From NCBI GenBank assembly GCA_019241525.1, contig JAFAWY010000117.1:42970-106969 (forward strand): a stretch of 64,000 nucleotides of DNA, in the 5' to 3' direction. The notes beneath the pieces were generated by a model, which worked only from the letters and a program-made list of their open reading frames with translations, did not search any database and had not been told where the DNA came from. This document shows, piece by piece, positions 1-9,727 of this stretch (the stretch's first letter is position 1; each line of letters opens with the position of its first letter). A program made the translations under genes and the position numbers. The DNA comes from Pseudonocardiales bacterium. GTDB taxonomy: Bacteria > Actinomycetota > Actinomycetes > Mycobacteriales > Pseudonocardiaceae.

Positions 1-2127
1 ACCGATGCCTACCTGCGCTCGCTGGCCTTCGGTACCGCCGGCTTCATAAGCCTGTGCGTCGCGCCGATCGTGGCCAAGTGGCTACTCATCGGTCGCTGGA
101 AACCGCGGGAAATCCCCATCTGGAGCCTGGCGTATGTCCGCTTCTGGACCGCCAAAACACTCATCCGGTCTAGCCCCTTGGTTTTGTTCGCCGGGTCCCC
201 ACTCTACGTGCTGTACCTCAGAGCGCTGGGCGCCCGGATCGGTCGGGGCGTCGTGATCTTTTCGCGGAATGTTCCCGTGTGCACCGATCTACTTACCATC
301 GGTGAAGGCACGGTCATCCGCAAGGACACCTACTTCAACTGCTACCGGGCGCACGCCGGATCGATCCAAACCGGCAGGATAACGGTCGGCAGCAACGTCG
401 TCATCGGTGAAACGTCGGTGCTCGACATCAACACCTCGTTAGGCGATGACGCCCAACTCGGCCACGCGTCGTGCCTACTGTCCTCCCAGGCAATTCCGGC
501 CGGCCAAAGCTGGCACGGCTCCCCGGCCCAGCGATGCGACGTGGACTACCGCACTGTTGGCCCTACTCGCTGCGGCACCGTACGCAGAGCCTGTTTCAGC
601 GCCCTGCAATTGCTCAACGTGCTGGTATTCCTGTCACTGGCAGAAAGCGTCCTGGTCACCTACCTTCCCCGGGTTCCGGTGGTGGCTGTTGTCTTGGCAC
701 CGGCGCAGGCCAACCTTGCGCAATGGACGTTCTACGTCCAGACCCTGGTCCTCTCGTTCGCGCTGTTTTTCGTCGCCCTGACTGCCGGTATGTTGTTGGT
801 GCTCACCGTTCCTCGTGCGCTCAACCTCGCTTTGACCACGGGCCGGGTCTATCCCTTGTACGGCTTTCACTACTGGGCGCAACGAATGATCTCGCGCCTC
901 ACGAACGCGAAAACCTACATGACGATCTTCGGCGACAGTTCCTACATCGTGCATTACCTACGCATGCTGGGATGGGACCTGTTCGGTGCTGTACAGACGG
1001 GGTCAAACTTCGGGATCGAGCAGAAGCACGAATCACCGTACCTGAGCTCTGTCGCCCCTGGCACGATGGTCTCCGACGGGCTGTCGATGATGAACACCAG
1101 CTTCTCCAGCACCTCATTCAGCATGTCCCGAGTGTCGATCGGCGCGGACTGCTTTTTCGGAAATAACATTGCCTACCCGCCCGGCGCCACGGTGGGCGAC
1201 AACTGCCTACTCGGGACCAAGACCATGGTCCCCATCGATGGACACCTGCGGGAAAATGTCGGACTGCTCGGCTCGCCGTGCTTTGAGATTCCGCGATCAG
1301 TGCAGCGTGACAGCCGGTTCGACTATCTGAAAAACGGGGCCGAGCTCCACCGCCGCCTCGCCGCCAAGAACAGGCACAATCTCGTCACAATAGGCTTGTA
1401 CCTGTTCGCGAACTGGAGCAAGTTCTACGTCACCATCCTGGTCGGACTGATCGCCTTGGCTTTTTACCGCCTCCTCGGCGCGTTGATCTTTCCGCTGGGC
1501 ACTGTCCTCACCCTGCTACTCACCGTCGCCTACTCTGTACTCTTAGAACGTGCAGCCGGCGGGTTCCGGTCCTTGAATCCACAGTTCTGTTCTATCTACG
1601 ACAACTACTTCTGGTGGCACGAACGGTTGTGGAAGATGTTCGCACCAAACTTCTTCAGCGGCACGCCGTTGAGAACCGTGATCTGGCGACTGCTGGGCGT
1701 TCGGATCGGTAGCATGGTCTTCGACGACGGCTGCGGCATAGCCGAGAAAAGCCTCGTCACCATCGGCGACGAGTGCACCCTCAACGCGGGAGCCGTCATC
1801 CAATGTCACTCGCTAGAAGACGGTACCTTCAAGTCCGACCACAGCATCATTGGCTCGAACTGCACACTGGGGGTTGGCGCCTTCGTACACTACGGCGTGA
1901 CAATCAACGACGGCGCCATCTTAGACTCCGATTCGTTCCTGATGAAAGGTGAAGAAATCCCACCACACGCACAATGGGGAGGAAACCCAGCCAGACCCAC
2001 GCAACTCAATGCGACACAGTTCGATGTGACCCTGCTCAATGTGGCGGAACCAGCCGCATCTGAACCGGCCGATCGTAGGAATGCCGTGGATGCCGGTCTG
2101 GAGCACGGTGGCGGCCCGAGCGAGTAG
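1..2127 (+). CDS. Pls/PosA-like NRPS C-terminal membrane/hexapeptide-repeat region (5' partial)
   Basis: The reading frame is open from base 1, so the gene starts outside the window; 708 codons are visible. Three left-handed beta-helix (hexapeptide repeat) segments can be seen, at about visible residues 75-178, 330-430 and 575-680, each ending in an acyltransferase-like G-x-P-A or G-S-P motif (HGSPA, LGSPC, GGNPA). They are separated by hydrophobic membrane segments. This arrangement is that of the C-terminal domain of Pls/PosA-type non-ribosomal peptide synthetases (poly-lysine synthetase type), where it follows an adenylation-carrier module and probably does chain assembly or export at the membrane. 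The adenylation and carrier domains would lie to the left. A separate hexapeptide acyltransferase is less likely because of the triple repeat and the interspersed membrane spans. Confidence 0.72.
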   Translation, partial: TDAYLRSLAFGTAGFISLCVAPIVAKWLLIGRWKPREIPIWSLAYVRFWTAKTLIRSSPLVLFAGSPLYVLYLRALGARIGRGVVIFSRNVPVCTDLLTIGEGTVIRKDTYFNCYRAHAGSIQTGRITVGSNVVIGETSVLDINTSLGDDAQLGHASCLLSSQAIPAGQSWHGSPAQRCDVDYRTVGPTRCGTVRRACFSALQLLNVLVFLSLAESVLVTYLPRVPVVAVVLAPAQANLAQWTFYVQTLVLSFALFFVALTAGMLLVLTVPRALNLALTTGRVYPLYGFHYWAQRMISRLTNAKTYMTIFGDSSYIVHYLRMLGWDLFGAVQTGSNFGIEQKHESPYLSSVAPGTMVSDGLSMMNTSFSSTSFSMSRVSIGADCFFGNNIAYPPGATVGDNCLLGTKTMVPIDGHLRENVGLLGSPCFEIPRSVQRDSRFDYLKNGAELHRRLAAKNRHNLVTIGLYLFANWSKFYVTILVGLIALAFYRLLGALIFPLGTVLTLLLTVAYSVLLERAAGGFRSLNPQFCSIYDNYFWWHERLWKMFAPNFFSGTPLRTVIWRLLGVRIGSMVFDDGCGIAEKSLVTIGDECTLNAGAVIQCHSLEDGTFKSDHSIIGSNCTLGVGAFVHYGVTINDGAILDSDSFLMKGEEIPPHAQWGGNPARPTQLNATQFDVTLLNVAEPAASEPADRRNAVDAGLEHGGGPSE

Positions 2128-2683
2128 GAGTCTGCTCGGTGTGCCGCGATGTGACCGTCTGATGCAGCACAACTCGCCCGTGCGGTGTAGGCCGGGAAAC
2201 CGCACGGTGGCGTGCCCTATCCACTGCTGCGTGCCAGGCCCGCTGGGCACGTTGCGCCGCCTGAATGAATCTTTCGGCGTGCTCGGCACCGGGATAGTGC
2301 TCTGTGGCCAGCCCGTTGGCGTCGACGAATGCGTCGATGAACAGGGCAGTAGGTGGGCGCGTGACGTCGGCAAGGTCAGGGTGTTGGGCTACCGCAGCCG
2401 GGGTGCACTCGTAGGCGGCAAATTGCTGGGCGGTGGTTGCATGAGCGCGCACTGCACCATGCCAACGCCGCCGAACTGTGGCGCGCATGCTCGCCAGCCC
2501 ACAGCAGCGCTGGCTTTGTTCGGCCAGGTCAACCCCGAGCAGCAGAAGCAATATCCACACCATGGCAACCGTCACAAGTATGCCGGCGAGCAGCGGCAGC
2601 CACGGAAAGATTTCTTCCAACCACCCAAAACCGAGATGGGAGTGGTACAAGTGACGGTAGTGCTCGTCGAAGTCTGAATTCAT
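2036..2683 (-). CDS. Single-pass membrane protein of unknown function
   Basis: This 215-residue protein has a charged, His/Tyr-rich N-terminus (MNSDFDEHYRHLYHSHLGF), one strong membrane segment at about residues 20-45 (ending ILLLLLGVDLAE), and a long basic, Ala/Arg/His-rich cytoplasmic-type tail. The start at 2683 was chosen because GGAGG lies just upstream. An in-frame ATG further up at 2776 lacks this. Its 3' end overlaps the convergent upstream gene by about 90 bases. I do not recognise the family. The composition resembles small membrane proteins common in mycobacteria. No catalytic motif is visible. Confidence 0.55.
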   Translation of the reverse strand: MNSDFDEHYRHLYHSHLGFGWLEEIFPWLPLLAGILVTVAMVWILLLLLGVDLAEQSQRCCGLASMRATVRRRWHGAVRAHATTAQQFAAYECTPAAVAQHPDLADVTRPPTALFIDAFVDANGLATEHYPGAEHAERFIQAAQRAQRAWHAAVDRARHRAVSRPTPHGRVVLHQTVTSRHTEQTPTRSGRHRAPDRHPRHSYDRPVQMRLVPPH

Positions 2684-2869
2684 GCCGGCCCTCCATTCGT
2701 CTCTCGCTTCAGGCCATGCTCGTCGTCGGCCAGTTGCTGGCCCGTGAAATAGCGAGATCGGGTAAACAACGGCCAATTACTCACCAACCGTTTGTGAACA
2801 GGCGATGCCTGAAAGGAGCCAGCGGCAAGTCGCAACGTCGAGGCCAATGGCTTTGGTCAAAGCACCCGG

Positions 2870-4300
2870 TCACGGCTGGTGTGTATGCCGGGTCGTCAGC
2901 GCGCTGGTCGCCGCCGGCGTGTTCTCCAAAGTTGATGACTTATGCGCAATGGGGTCCGGAGCGGCGGTCCGTGAAATCAGGTCTGATGGCGGGCAGGTCA
3001 CCGTCGCCCCCGCTGCGCGAGGGACGCACGGGCTGGTGCTGAAGCTGGCAGCCGAGCTGGACGGGCTGGTGCCACGGGGTATGGCAGGTACCGGAAGCGG
3101 ACTGGGTGTTGGTGCGGGAGGCGTTGTCGTGGGCCGGATGGTCGACGGTGTTGGCGAGGGTGATGGACTGGTGGTCGGCGAAGGCGTCACCGGCGGTGGA
3201 GTGGGTGCTGGTGCGGCGGCTGCCGGCGGCGCAGGATCAATGACGATCGGGCGGCCGCCGTTGCCGCTAGTACCGGGCGGCACTGGTCCAGGGGCCGAGG
3301 GTTGGGGGATGACACCGGTCAGGTAGCCATTTGCCCACTGCAACACGATGGCGACATAACTGGCCGAGTGGTTGTACCGGTAAACGGCGGATTCCAATTG
3401 AGCTGTATCCGACAGGTCGGCGCCCCCAGCGCACAGGTAGCGCCCGGCAGCCAGTGTGGAGTCGTAGATGTTGTTCGGATTGCCGACGCCCCATTGGCGC
3501 CAGCTGGAGGGAATGAACTGCATGGGGCCCACCGCGCGATCCCACACGGTATCTCCGTCGAGCGCGCCGTGGTCGGTGTCCGGAATAGCGGCTATGCCCG
3601 GAGATCCATCTAGCCTGGCGCCCAGGATCGGTCCGAGAGTATCGCCGCCGGCGTCGACGCGCCCACCGCTGGCGTGACCCGACTCGATACGCCCGATGCC
3701 AGCCAGCACCGACCAGGACAGGTGGCAACCCGGTTGCGAGGCCGCCAACAGGCGCGCGGATCGTTGGTAAGCGTCGAGCATGACGCCGGGGATCCCCAGC
3801 GGCCCGGCGGGCAGGTGTGACGTCACGACGATCCCCGTCTGCTTGGCAGCGACCGCGGCGTGGGAGCCCTGGCCTGGCATTGCCTGCGGAGCAACTGCTG
3901 CCGGCGGCGGAGCGGCGGCGACTTGCGGAACCTGGGTGGGCGCAGATTGTGCAGCCGTCATGGTGGGCGGCGTGATGCCAGCGGAGGGGGGTGGCGGGGT
4001 AGGCATGGGTGACGCAGCCGCAATCCGCGGCGGTGTAGCACCGACGGCCTTGGTCACCGCGCCGATGGCTTCCCGCAGCGGGTCAGCAGGCAGCGCCCCG
4101 GTGACCCCAAGGCTGGCCGGATTGTCGGGGGCGCGAGTCGTGAGCTGTTGCGGCGCAGTCGATCCGGGAATGCGCACTATCGCCAGCAACGCGCCCACAC
4201 TGAGCAGCACGCCGACCGTGGTGACCACGATGCGCTTACGGAGGACCTGTGCTAGCAGTGGAAATCCGCGCCAGCGCTGGTACCCGTCTCGATGGGCCAT
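2870..4300 (-). CDS. Lytic transglycosylase (SLT family), membrane-anchored
   Basis: The 476-residue protein has an N-terminal membrane anchor at about residues 24-44, a Pro/Ala-rich linker (about 60-155), an SLT-type lytic transglycosylase domain (about 165-325), and a long Pro/Thr/Ser-rich tail. The catalytic Glu is E206 in GIGRIESGH. The domain also has the expected GPMQFIPSSW and VYRYNHSASYV blocks. Enzymes of this family cleave the MurNAc-GlcNAc bond of peptidoglycan, leaving a 1,6-anhydro end, on the outside of the membrane. Mycobacterial homologues commonly carry such proline-rich flanks. The low-complexity C-terminus after about residue 345 is long for the family and may interact with the cell wall. 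Neighbours give no operon context. Confidence 0.85.
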   Translation of the reverse strand: MAHRDGYQRWRGFPLLAQVLRKRIVVTTVGVLLSVGALLAIVRIPGSTAPQQLTTRAPDNPASLGVTGALPADPLREAIGAVTKAVGATPPRIAAASPMPTPPPPSAGITPPTMTAAQSAPTQVPQVAAAPPPAAVAPQAMPGQGSHAAVAAKQTGIVVTSHLPAGPLGIPGVMLDAYQRSARLLAASQPGCHLSWSVLAGIGRIESGHASGGRVDAGGDTLGPILGARLDGSPGIAAIPDTDHGALDGDTVWDRAVGPMQFIPSSWRQWGVGNPNNIYDSTLAAGRYLCAGGADLSDTAQLESAVYRYNHSASYVAIVLQWANGYLTGVIPQPSAPGPVPPGTSGNGGRPIVIDPAPPAAAAPAPTPPPVTPSPTTSPSPSPTPSTIRPTTTPPAPTPSPLPVPAIPRGTSPSSSAASFSTSPCVPRAAGATVTCPPSDLISRTAAPDPIAHKSSTLENTPAATSALTTRHTHQP

Positions 4301-4968
4301 CTCGCGTCCTCCCGATCCTGCCCGGCGCAGCTGTCCGGGGCCGGCTTAGGGGGCGCGGGTTCATCTACCTCATTCCGCGGGCCCTGGCCGGAGCCGAGTA
4401 GCAGCCGCGTTGTCCCGCGACCACTCATGCGGAAGGCACGCTGTATCGCGAAAGTGAACGGGTGGGATCCGGCAATCGACGAAGGAACCGAGAAAAAACT
4501 CACAAGGGACAGCTACCTGTGACGGTGAGGAAGTACGGGGCCATGGTCCGGCCATGCAGCTGTCGAGACAGCCCGCCGGCTACTCCTTGTGATCACTTGC
4601 TGCGGCGATGCGGCGTTCGCCACGTGATGTACTCACGCAGTCGTGGTTACCGGTTACAGCGAAGGCCGCCACCGTGATCGGCAACTCCTCGGTGGTCGAT
4701 GTGATTGGGCGATCACGGTTGTGGTACTGCTCCTGAGGCGATGGTGGGGTATGCCGTGGTGGTAGCGCCGGACCGGGCGGGTGAGCTGGTCTGAAGGTCG
4801 TGGCCAAGGTGCTCATGGCTGCGCCGCGGTCCGCACAGGTCAACCCGGTCGCGTCCGCGTCTGGCTATAGTTTCCCGGCGGGACATGTGGGGCTCAGCTG
4901 CGGTGCACGGGGCATGCCCCTGTCTTCAGTCTCGAGTTGATCTGTCCCCGAAACGATTGAGGCAACGA
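4301..4968. other. Intergenic stretch without a supported gene
   Basis: These 668 bases lie between divergent genes. Short open frames occur on both strands, but none has a good ribosome-binding site, a recognisable domain, or codon use distinct from its shadows. The region probably holds promoters for both neighbours, but I could not assign -10/-35 boxes with confidence. Confidence 0.5.
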
Positions 4969-5142
4969 ATGACCACCTCTGATGACGAGGAAAAGCTACG
5001 CGAAGTCGCTGACCAACATGCCTCAGATGACCCGGCTGCTGCCGCCCAGCTATATGCAGATGCGGACTACCTCGCGCAGCTTCGCAAGGCGCCGGGACAC
5101 GTCAACAGCCACGAGGTGGTTGATGAGACCCAATCTGATTAG
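4969..5142 (+). CDS. Small acidic protein, unknown function
   Basis: A 57-residue acidic, probably helical protein beginning MTTSDDEEKLREVADQ. It is rich in Asp, Glu and Ala, with no membrane segment and no cysteines. The start at 4969 is set by TTGAGG seven bases upstream. The open frame continues upstream to 4885, but that extension has a different composition and no ribosome-binding site. It lies about 90 bases before the DUF21/CBS gene on the same strand, so the two may be transcribed together. I do not recognise a family. Confidence 0.5.
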   Translation: MTTSDDEEKLREVADQHASDDPAAAAQLYADADYLAQLRKAPGHVNSHEVVDETQSD

Positions 5143-5234
5143 TACGCCAGGCCAGCAAGTTTGCTATCTCTAAACTGAAGCTCACGACAGCTGACTGATA
5201 GGGGGTCGCCAGCGGGGAGGGCAACGATAGCCGT

Positions 5235-6554
5235 ATGGATAGTTGGCTTGTCAATTCTTTTATAATGCTGCTGTTCATCCTGGTCGGCGGTTACTTCGCG
5301 GCGTCGGAGATCGCTTTGGTCTCGCTGCGAGAAGGACAGGTCCGCCGGCTGGCCGAGGACGGCAAGCGGGGACGCGTAGTGGCCCGTCTCCGCGAAGATC
5401 CGAGCCGGTTCTTGTCTGCAGTGCAGGTCGGCGTGACCGTCGCCGGCTTCTTTGCGGCCAGCTACGGCGGTGCGACCCTGGCGGTCAAACTTCGCTGGGT
5501 TCTCATCAGATGGGGACTATCAGCCGGCCTTGCCGAGACAGTGGCGCTCATCGCGGTCACTCTGGTGGTGTCGTATGTCTCGCTGGTGCTGGGTGAGCTT
5601 GGACCAAAGCGGTTGGCGCTACAACGACCGGAGAAGGTCGCGCTCTTTGTGGCCCCGGTGCTGAACGGAGTCGCCAAGGTTCTTCGTCCGGTGATCTCGT
5701 TTTTGTCGACGTCCACCAATGCTGTGGTCCGCGTGCTGGGTATCGACCCTCACCTCAAGGCCGACGAGGTCAGTGAAGAGGAATTGCGGGACTTGGTCAG
5801 CAGCCATGAAGAGTTGACGCCTGAAGAGCGACGGGTGCTGACGGATGTGTTCACGGCAACCGACCGGGTGCTGCGCGAGGTGATGGTGCCGCGGACCGAA
5901 GTTGATTTTCTCGCCGAATCGAGCGGGGTCGAGGACGCAGCTGCATACGTCGAGAACCGGCCGCACTCCCGCTACCCGGTCATCGGCGATTCACTCGACG
6001 ACGTCCGGGGCATCGTGCACGTCCGCGATTTGCTGACCGCCGCCCATCGACGCGATCACGGCAAGGAAGGGCCGGCGACCGTTGGCCAGCTCGCCCGGCC
6101 GGCGCTCACGCTACCTGGCAGCCTTCCGCTGGTTCCGGCTCTGTCCCAGATGCGCCAGCACGGCCACATGGCGATCATCATCGATGAGTACGGGGGTACC
6201 GATGGGATCGTGACCTTGGAAGATCTCATCGAGGAGCTGGTGGGAGACATCGAGGACGAGTACGACCCCCACGGTCCCTCCAGCGGCCGGCGTGAGGACG
6301 GCAGCATGGAGCTCGACGGGCTGTTGCACCGCGACGACATCAAGGAACTCACCGGGATCGAACTTCCCGAGGCCCACTTCACCACCCTCGCCGGTTTTAT
6401 CATCAGCCAACTCGGCCGGATTCCGACGGAAGGGGACACCGTAGAGGCGCTGGGCCATCGCTTCACCGTCACCGAGATGGACGGGCGACGGGTAGCCCGC
6501 GTCCGGATCACACCATTCGACAGTCGCCTCACCGCGAGCACCGACCGTATCTGA
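5235..6554 (+). CDS. CNNM/CorC-type membrane transporter (DUF21-CBS-CorC_HlyC)
   Basis: This 439-residue protein has the standard architecture of the hemolysin-C/CNNM family. An N-terminal DUF21 membrane domain of about four spans (residues 1-190, including GGYFAASEIALVSLR) is followed by a tandem CBS pair (about 205-330, with EVMVPRTEVDFL and IIIDEYGGTDGIVTLEDLIEELVG) and a C-terminal CorC_HlyC domain (about 345-435). Such proteins are implicated in divalent-cation (Mg/Co) efflux or homeostasis in the cytoplasmic membrane, with the CBS domains sensing nucleotides. Length is normal for actinobacterial members. These genes often occur as tandem pairs. Only one copy is seen here. Confidence 0.9.
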   Translation: MDSWLVNSFIMLLFILVGGYFAASEIALVSLREGQVRRLAEDGKRGRVVARLREDPSRFLSAVQVGVTVAGFFAASYGGATLAVKLRWVLIRWGLSAGLAETVALIAVTLVVSYVSLVLGELGPKRLALQRPEKVALFVAPVLNGVAKVLRPVISFLSTSTNAVVRVLGIDPHLKADEVSEEELRDLVSSHEELTPEERRVLTDVFTATDRVLREVMVPRTEVDFLAESSGVEDAAAYVENRPHSRYPVIGDSLDDVRGIVHVRDLLTAAHRRDHGKEGPATVGQLARPALTLPGSLPLVPALSQMRQHGHMAIIIDEYGGTDGIVTLEDLIEELVGDIEDEYDPHGPSSGRREDGSMELDGLLHRDDIKELTGIELPEAHFTTLAGFIISQLGRIPTEGDTVEALGHRFTVTEMDGRRVARVRITPFDSRLTASTDRI

Positions 6555-6716
6555 TATTCCTTCCAGAAACAGCTCACGGTGTCTCACTGGTAGTGACGAG
6601 AGCTGCACAGGCTGAGAGAGATCGCGGGAACTCAACGTCCGCGGCACCCGTTGGTCGCTCGTGAACCATTACCCGGTTCGGGATAGTGACAACGATCGAC
6701 AGGAGGTCAGCGCCTG

Positions 6717-7274
6717 ATGGGTCTGTTCGACAAGTTGAAGGAGCACTTGGCCCCGAATTCGGCGACCGTGTCGTCCGCCCCGCAGCGACCGGCTGGTAGT
6801 GCCAACAGCGGCCGCAATCCCGATGAGGTCGCCATCGAGCGGTACAAGTACATGCTCAGGACCGCACCTCCGGAAACGGTCGAACAGGCACACGCCGAGG
6901 CGTTCGCGAAACTCACCCCCGAGCAGCGCCAGCTGGTACTCGCCGAGATGAGCACCGCGGTCCCCGAAGCCGAGCGTGCGCGCTCCGCCGAACCGCAGGA
7001 TCTCGCGCGGATGGCCACGCGCGCCGAGATGCGCCAACCCGGGATTATGGAACGCACCCTGGGTGGTGGTCGCGGACCAGGCATGGGCAGCATGATTGCC
7101 GGCAGCTTGCTGGGCAGCGTCGCGGGCGCGTTCATCGGCACCGCCATCGCCGATGCTTTTCTTGGTGACGACTTCGGTGGAGCTGAGGAAGTCGCCGGCG
7201 GAGAGGAATTCGCCGCTGCCGATCCAGGTGCTGAAGATTTCGGTGGCGACTTCGGCGGGGACATGGAGTTCTGA
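6717..7274 (+). CDS. Gly/Ala-rich protein with a single hydrophobic glycine-zipper segment
   Basis: A 185-residue protein starting MGLFDKLKEHL with AGGAGG upstream. The N-terminal half is helical and charged (ERYKYMLRTAPPETVEQAHAEAF), followed by an Arg/Gly/Met-rich linker. A hydrophobic Gly/Ala-rich segment of glycine-zipper type lies at about residues 122-148, and the tail is very acidic with Gly/Asp/Phe repeats (GDFGGDFGGDMEF). It is a recognisable actinobacterial type of conserved hypothetical protein, but I know no established role. No partner is obvious in the neighbourhood. Confidence 0.6.
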   Translation: MGLFDKLKEHLAPNSATVSSAPQRPAGSANSGRNPDEVAIERYKYMLRTAPPETVEQAHAEAFAKLTPEQRQLVLAEMSTAVPEAERARSAEPQDLARMATRAEMRQPGIMERTLGGGRGPGMGSMIAGSLLGSVAGAFIGTAIADAFLGDDFGGAEEVAGGEEFAAADPGAEDFGGDFGGDMEF

Positions 7275-7428
7275 TAGCTCCATCCGACGAGACCTTGTCG
7301 AGCCCGACGTCTTGAGGAACGCGGTGGAGTGCAGCATCTCTTGCATCCCCGGGGCCGCCGACCGGACCCTCGGAGCGCACGACGAAGACGTCGCCATACG
7401 AGATCGTGGGGATCCAAAGCATCATCTT

Positions 7429-7653
7429 TTAGATGATGATGCCGCCTAATACCAAGCGAAGTGCCGCGAGAACACACGCCAGGATCGCGATGTTACGACC
7501 CTTCGTATGGTTACTGAGGAGACCAAAGACGAGACCGACGACGCCGATGATGAGTGCGATCCAGGCAAAGATCGCACCGATGACGGGCAGAATGGCCGTC
7601 AGAAGAACGATGAGTATGGCGAAGATGCCCAGGACGATCGCAATCAGGTTCAT
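7429..7653 (-). CDS. Small hydrophobic membrane protein
   Basis: A 74-residue protein that is almost entirely hydrophobic, with two to three membrane segments (for example IVLGIFAILIVLLTAILPVIG and WIALIIGVVGLVFGLL) and a short basic loop, NHTKGRN. The start at 7653 leads straight into the first membrane segment. The longer frame upstream (to 7776) is non-hydrophobic and lacks support. The stop codon lies inside a small perfect hairpin at 7420-7438. It resembles the many short DUF4190-like or aa3-associated membrane peptides of actinobacteria, without a known function. Confidence 0.6.
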   Translation of the reverse strand: MNLIAIVLGIFAILIVLLTAILPVIGAIFAWIALIIGVVGLVFGLLSNHTKGRNIAILACVLAALRLVLGGIII

Positions 7654-7691
7654 AACCCCATTATGCGCCCGTTTTGGCAGACTTCGCCGCC

Positions 7692-8439
7692 TCAGGGACC
7701 CTGATAGACGCCCTTGGCACCCGCTCGGGTCGGAGAAGACGTCGAAGATCGCGTGCTCGGACCGTCCGAATCCCATAGCGCGTCGCTCTTGGTCACCGCC
7801 GATGGAGCGGCTACGCGACCCGACTCGTCAGCGCGCCGAGTAAGTAGCAGCGACACTCGGTGCGCGGCGTAGAAACTGGTTGCCAGATTCGCAACGAGGA
7901 CCAATCCCAGCGCGAGGATGGTGCCATCGACGAGAGGAGCTGCGCCGTCACCGGCTTGGGCACGGGCGGAGCCGACGAGGAAGGGCACGATCAGCAGAAC
8001 ACCGACCCCAAGCGCAGCCTCGACGGTGACCACAGCGGGAAATCGACCCAGGGTGAGAGCGAAACCCTCGCCGATATCACCAGCCGCGTGGGCGCGCGCA
8101 ACACGTGGCGTGAGCAGGAACTCGTTGTAGGCACCACTTAAGATCAGCGTCAGTACCAGCAGAAGCTTTCAGCAGGAACCGCCCGTACATGGTGATGACC
8201 AGCTCGGCGGGGCCTCCGACATGCTTCCATGCCAGCCAGCAACCAGAAATGATGATTGCGGCGACGGTGGTAAGCGCGAGGATGCTGAAACGTTGCCAGA
8301 TGCGAGCCCACCACAGCGCTGCATGCTGGCCCACGCTGTGACGGGCTCGACTTAGTGGGACGAGGCTGGCCAGGCCGCCCACATCGGTGCAGCCAGCGAT
8401 TCTTCGAAGCCGCCCGGCCCAAGCAAGGCTTGACCGCCG
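7692..8439 (-). pseudogene. CopD-like copper-resistance membrane protein remnant (5' truncated, frameshifted)
   Basis: Two adjacent minus-strand frames together give a CopD-family membrane domain. The upstream part reads VGGLASLV...RFSILALTTVAAIIISGCWLAWKHVGG...MYGRFLLK in one frame. From about base 8170 the match continues in another frame as KLLLVLTLILSGAYNEFLLTPRVARAH and on to VTVEAALGVGVLLIVPFLVG and ANLATSFYAAHRV. One extra A in the run around 8168-8172 explains the shift. No start codon or N-terminal part is present upstream, so the gene is also truncated. CopD proteins take part in copper uptake or resistance in the membrane. Intact function is unlikely. A one-base sequencing error would cure the shift but not the truncation. 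Confidence 0.7.
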
Positions 8440-8459
8440 CGCCGTTCGCGCTGGATTGA

Positions 8460-8810
8460 CTACGCTAACAGCCCGCCATGTTCGATGATATCGAAACCGT
8501 CTGGATACATATAGAAGTACTCGAGCCCGAAAAATGTCAGCGTGATGCCGTGGTCAACTACGGTGACATCTGGTTCTTCGGTGCTGCTGACGAGAGCGTA
8601 AGTGACAGTACTGTTGCAGGGAAGTTCGTGAATGGTCTTCGTCCCTGTCAGAATGGCCGCGTAGACGTGTACGCACTGGACGTGCCCACTCGAGTCCTGC
8701 TGGGTAACGGTAACAGCGCCAGTAGCGGCACTCGCCGTACCGGCGGTTAGCGTGGAGCACAACAATGCCGCTGCTATGCTGACCCCGCCAGCGATCAATC
8801 GGCGAATCAT
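8460..8810 (-). CDS. Small secreted protein, unknown function
   Basis: This 116-residue protein begins MIRRLIAGGVSIAAALLCS and has a clear signal peptide with likely cleavage after TASA (about residue 28). The start at 8810 is supported by AGAAGG upstream. The mature part is about 88 residues, with two cysteines (in VQCVHVY and ELPCNST) that may form a disulfide, and a beta-rich composition ending FYMYPDGFDIIEHGGLLA. It looks like one of the small exported proteins frequent in mycobacteria. I do not recognise the family, and it is not obviously linked to its neighbours. Confidence 0.62.
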   Translation of the reverse strand: MIRRLIAGGVSIAAALLCSTLTAGTASAATGAVTVTQQDSSGHVQCVHVYAAILTGTKTIHELPCNSTVTYALVSSTEEPDVTVVDHGITLTFFGLEYFYMYPDGFDIIEHGGLLA

Positions 8811-9099
8811 ACAGGCCTTCTTTCTCGAGCCGGAATACTGGGCGACACCGCCATGCACATACTCGAACCGGTGCCCAATTCCCGTAGCTTGGGTGCCATG
8901 TATGAATGAAATAAATCTGATAATGGAACAAGGGACTACGGCAAACCTCACGACGGATGGCTAGACGTCCCTCAACGAAGGTGGCACGGCCACGAACGTG
9001 GCACTCAACCTGGGACAGGGGATATTCAGCGGCCACCGCCACGGGAACCGCGGTACCGGCCACCGGCGCCGCTGGTTCGGCACCGCACCAGTGGCGGTA

Positions 9100-9723
9100 T
9101 CAGGCAGTGACGTGAGGTCTCACCGTTGTCAGCAGGTGCTCCAGCGCGCTGACCCAGGTTTCCACGATGGCGCTGTCGTCAACCTCGCTGTGCGCAGTGC
9201 CCAGCAGATTGGGAAGGAGTCGTGCCGAGATCAGGGCGCCGAGCCCGATCGTCGCGATGGCGTCGGCCTGTTCACAGGAGACGACCGATCCGGATCGGTC
9301 GATGATCCACTCAGCGAACTCGCGGTAGGTCAGGTCGACGACCTGGACGACGGCGTCGGTGAGGATTTTTGGTCCGTGCCGGGCCTCGCTGGCCAGCAGC
9401 CGCAGTAGTTGGGCTTCCTGGTCGAGCTCAGCAAGGACATATCGCGCGGCGATGGTGAGTTCGGTGCGCAGATCTCCGAGGTTGGCGAACAGCCGGCGGA
9501 TGTCGCGCAGGGCGGCGAGCCGGCTCAGTTGCCGCTCGACTCCGGCGGTCAGCAGCGCTTCCTTGGACGGAAAGTGGTGGTAGATGCCACCAGCGCCGGG
9601 GCTGAGCCCGGCAGCCTTTTCGATGCGGGTGATGCTGGTTCCGCGGTAACCATGCTCGCTGAACAGCTCCATCGCCGCATCGATGATGCGATCCCGCGTC
9701 GCCACGGTTGACTGATCGCCCAT
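9100..9723 (-). CDS. TetR-family transcriptional repressor
   Basis: A 207-residue TetR-type regulator. The N-terminal helix-turn-helix is clear (residues 9-55: RDRIIDAAMELFSEHGYRGTSITRIEKAAGLSPGAGGIYHHFPSKEALL). It is followed by an all-helical ligand-binding domain. It diverges from the ABC1 kinase-P450 pair, and its ATG lies four bases from an 18-bp perfect palindrome (9728-9745). Binding there would control both itself and the divergent genes. The ligand is unknown. By context it may be a lipid or sterol-like substrate of the P450. Autoregulation is inferred from the palindrome position. Confidence 0.9.
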   Translation of the reverse strand: MGDQSTVATRDRIIDAAMELFSEHGYRGTSITRIEKAAGLSPGAGGIYHHFPSKEALLTAGVERQLSRLAALRDIRRLFANLGDLRTELTIAARYVLAELDQEAQLLRLLASEARHGPKILTDAVVQVVDLTYREFAEWIIDRSGSVVSCEQADAIATIGLGALISARLLPNLLGTAHSEVDDSAIVETWVSALEHLLTTVRPHVTA

Positions 9724-9727
9724 GGCG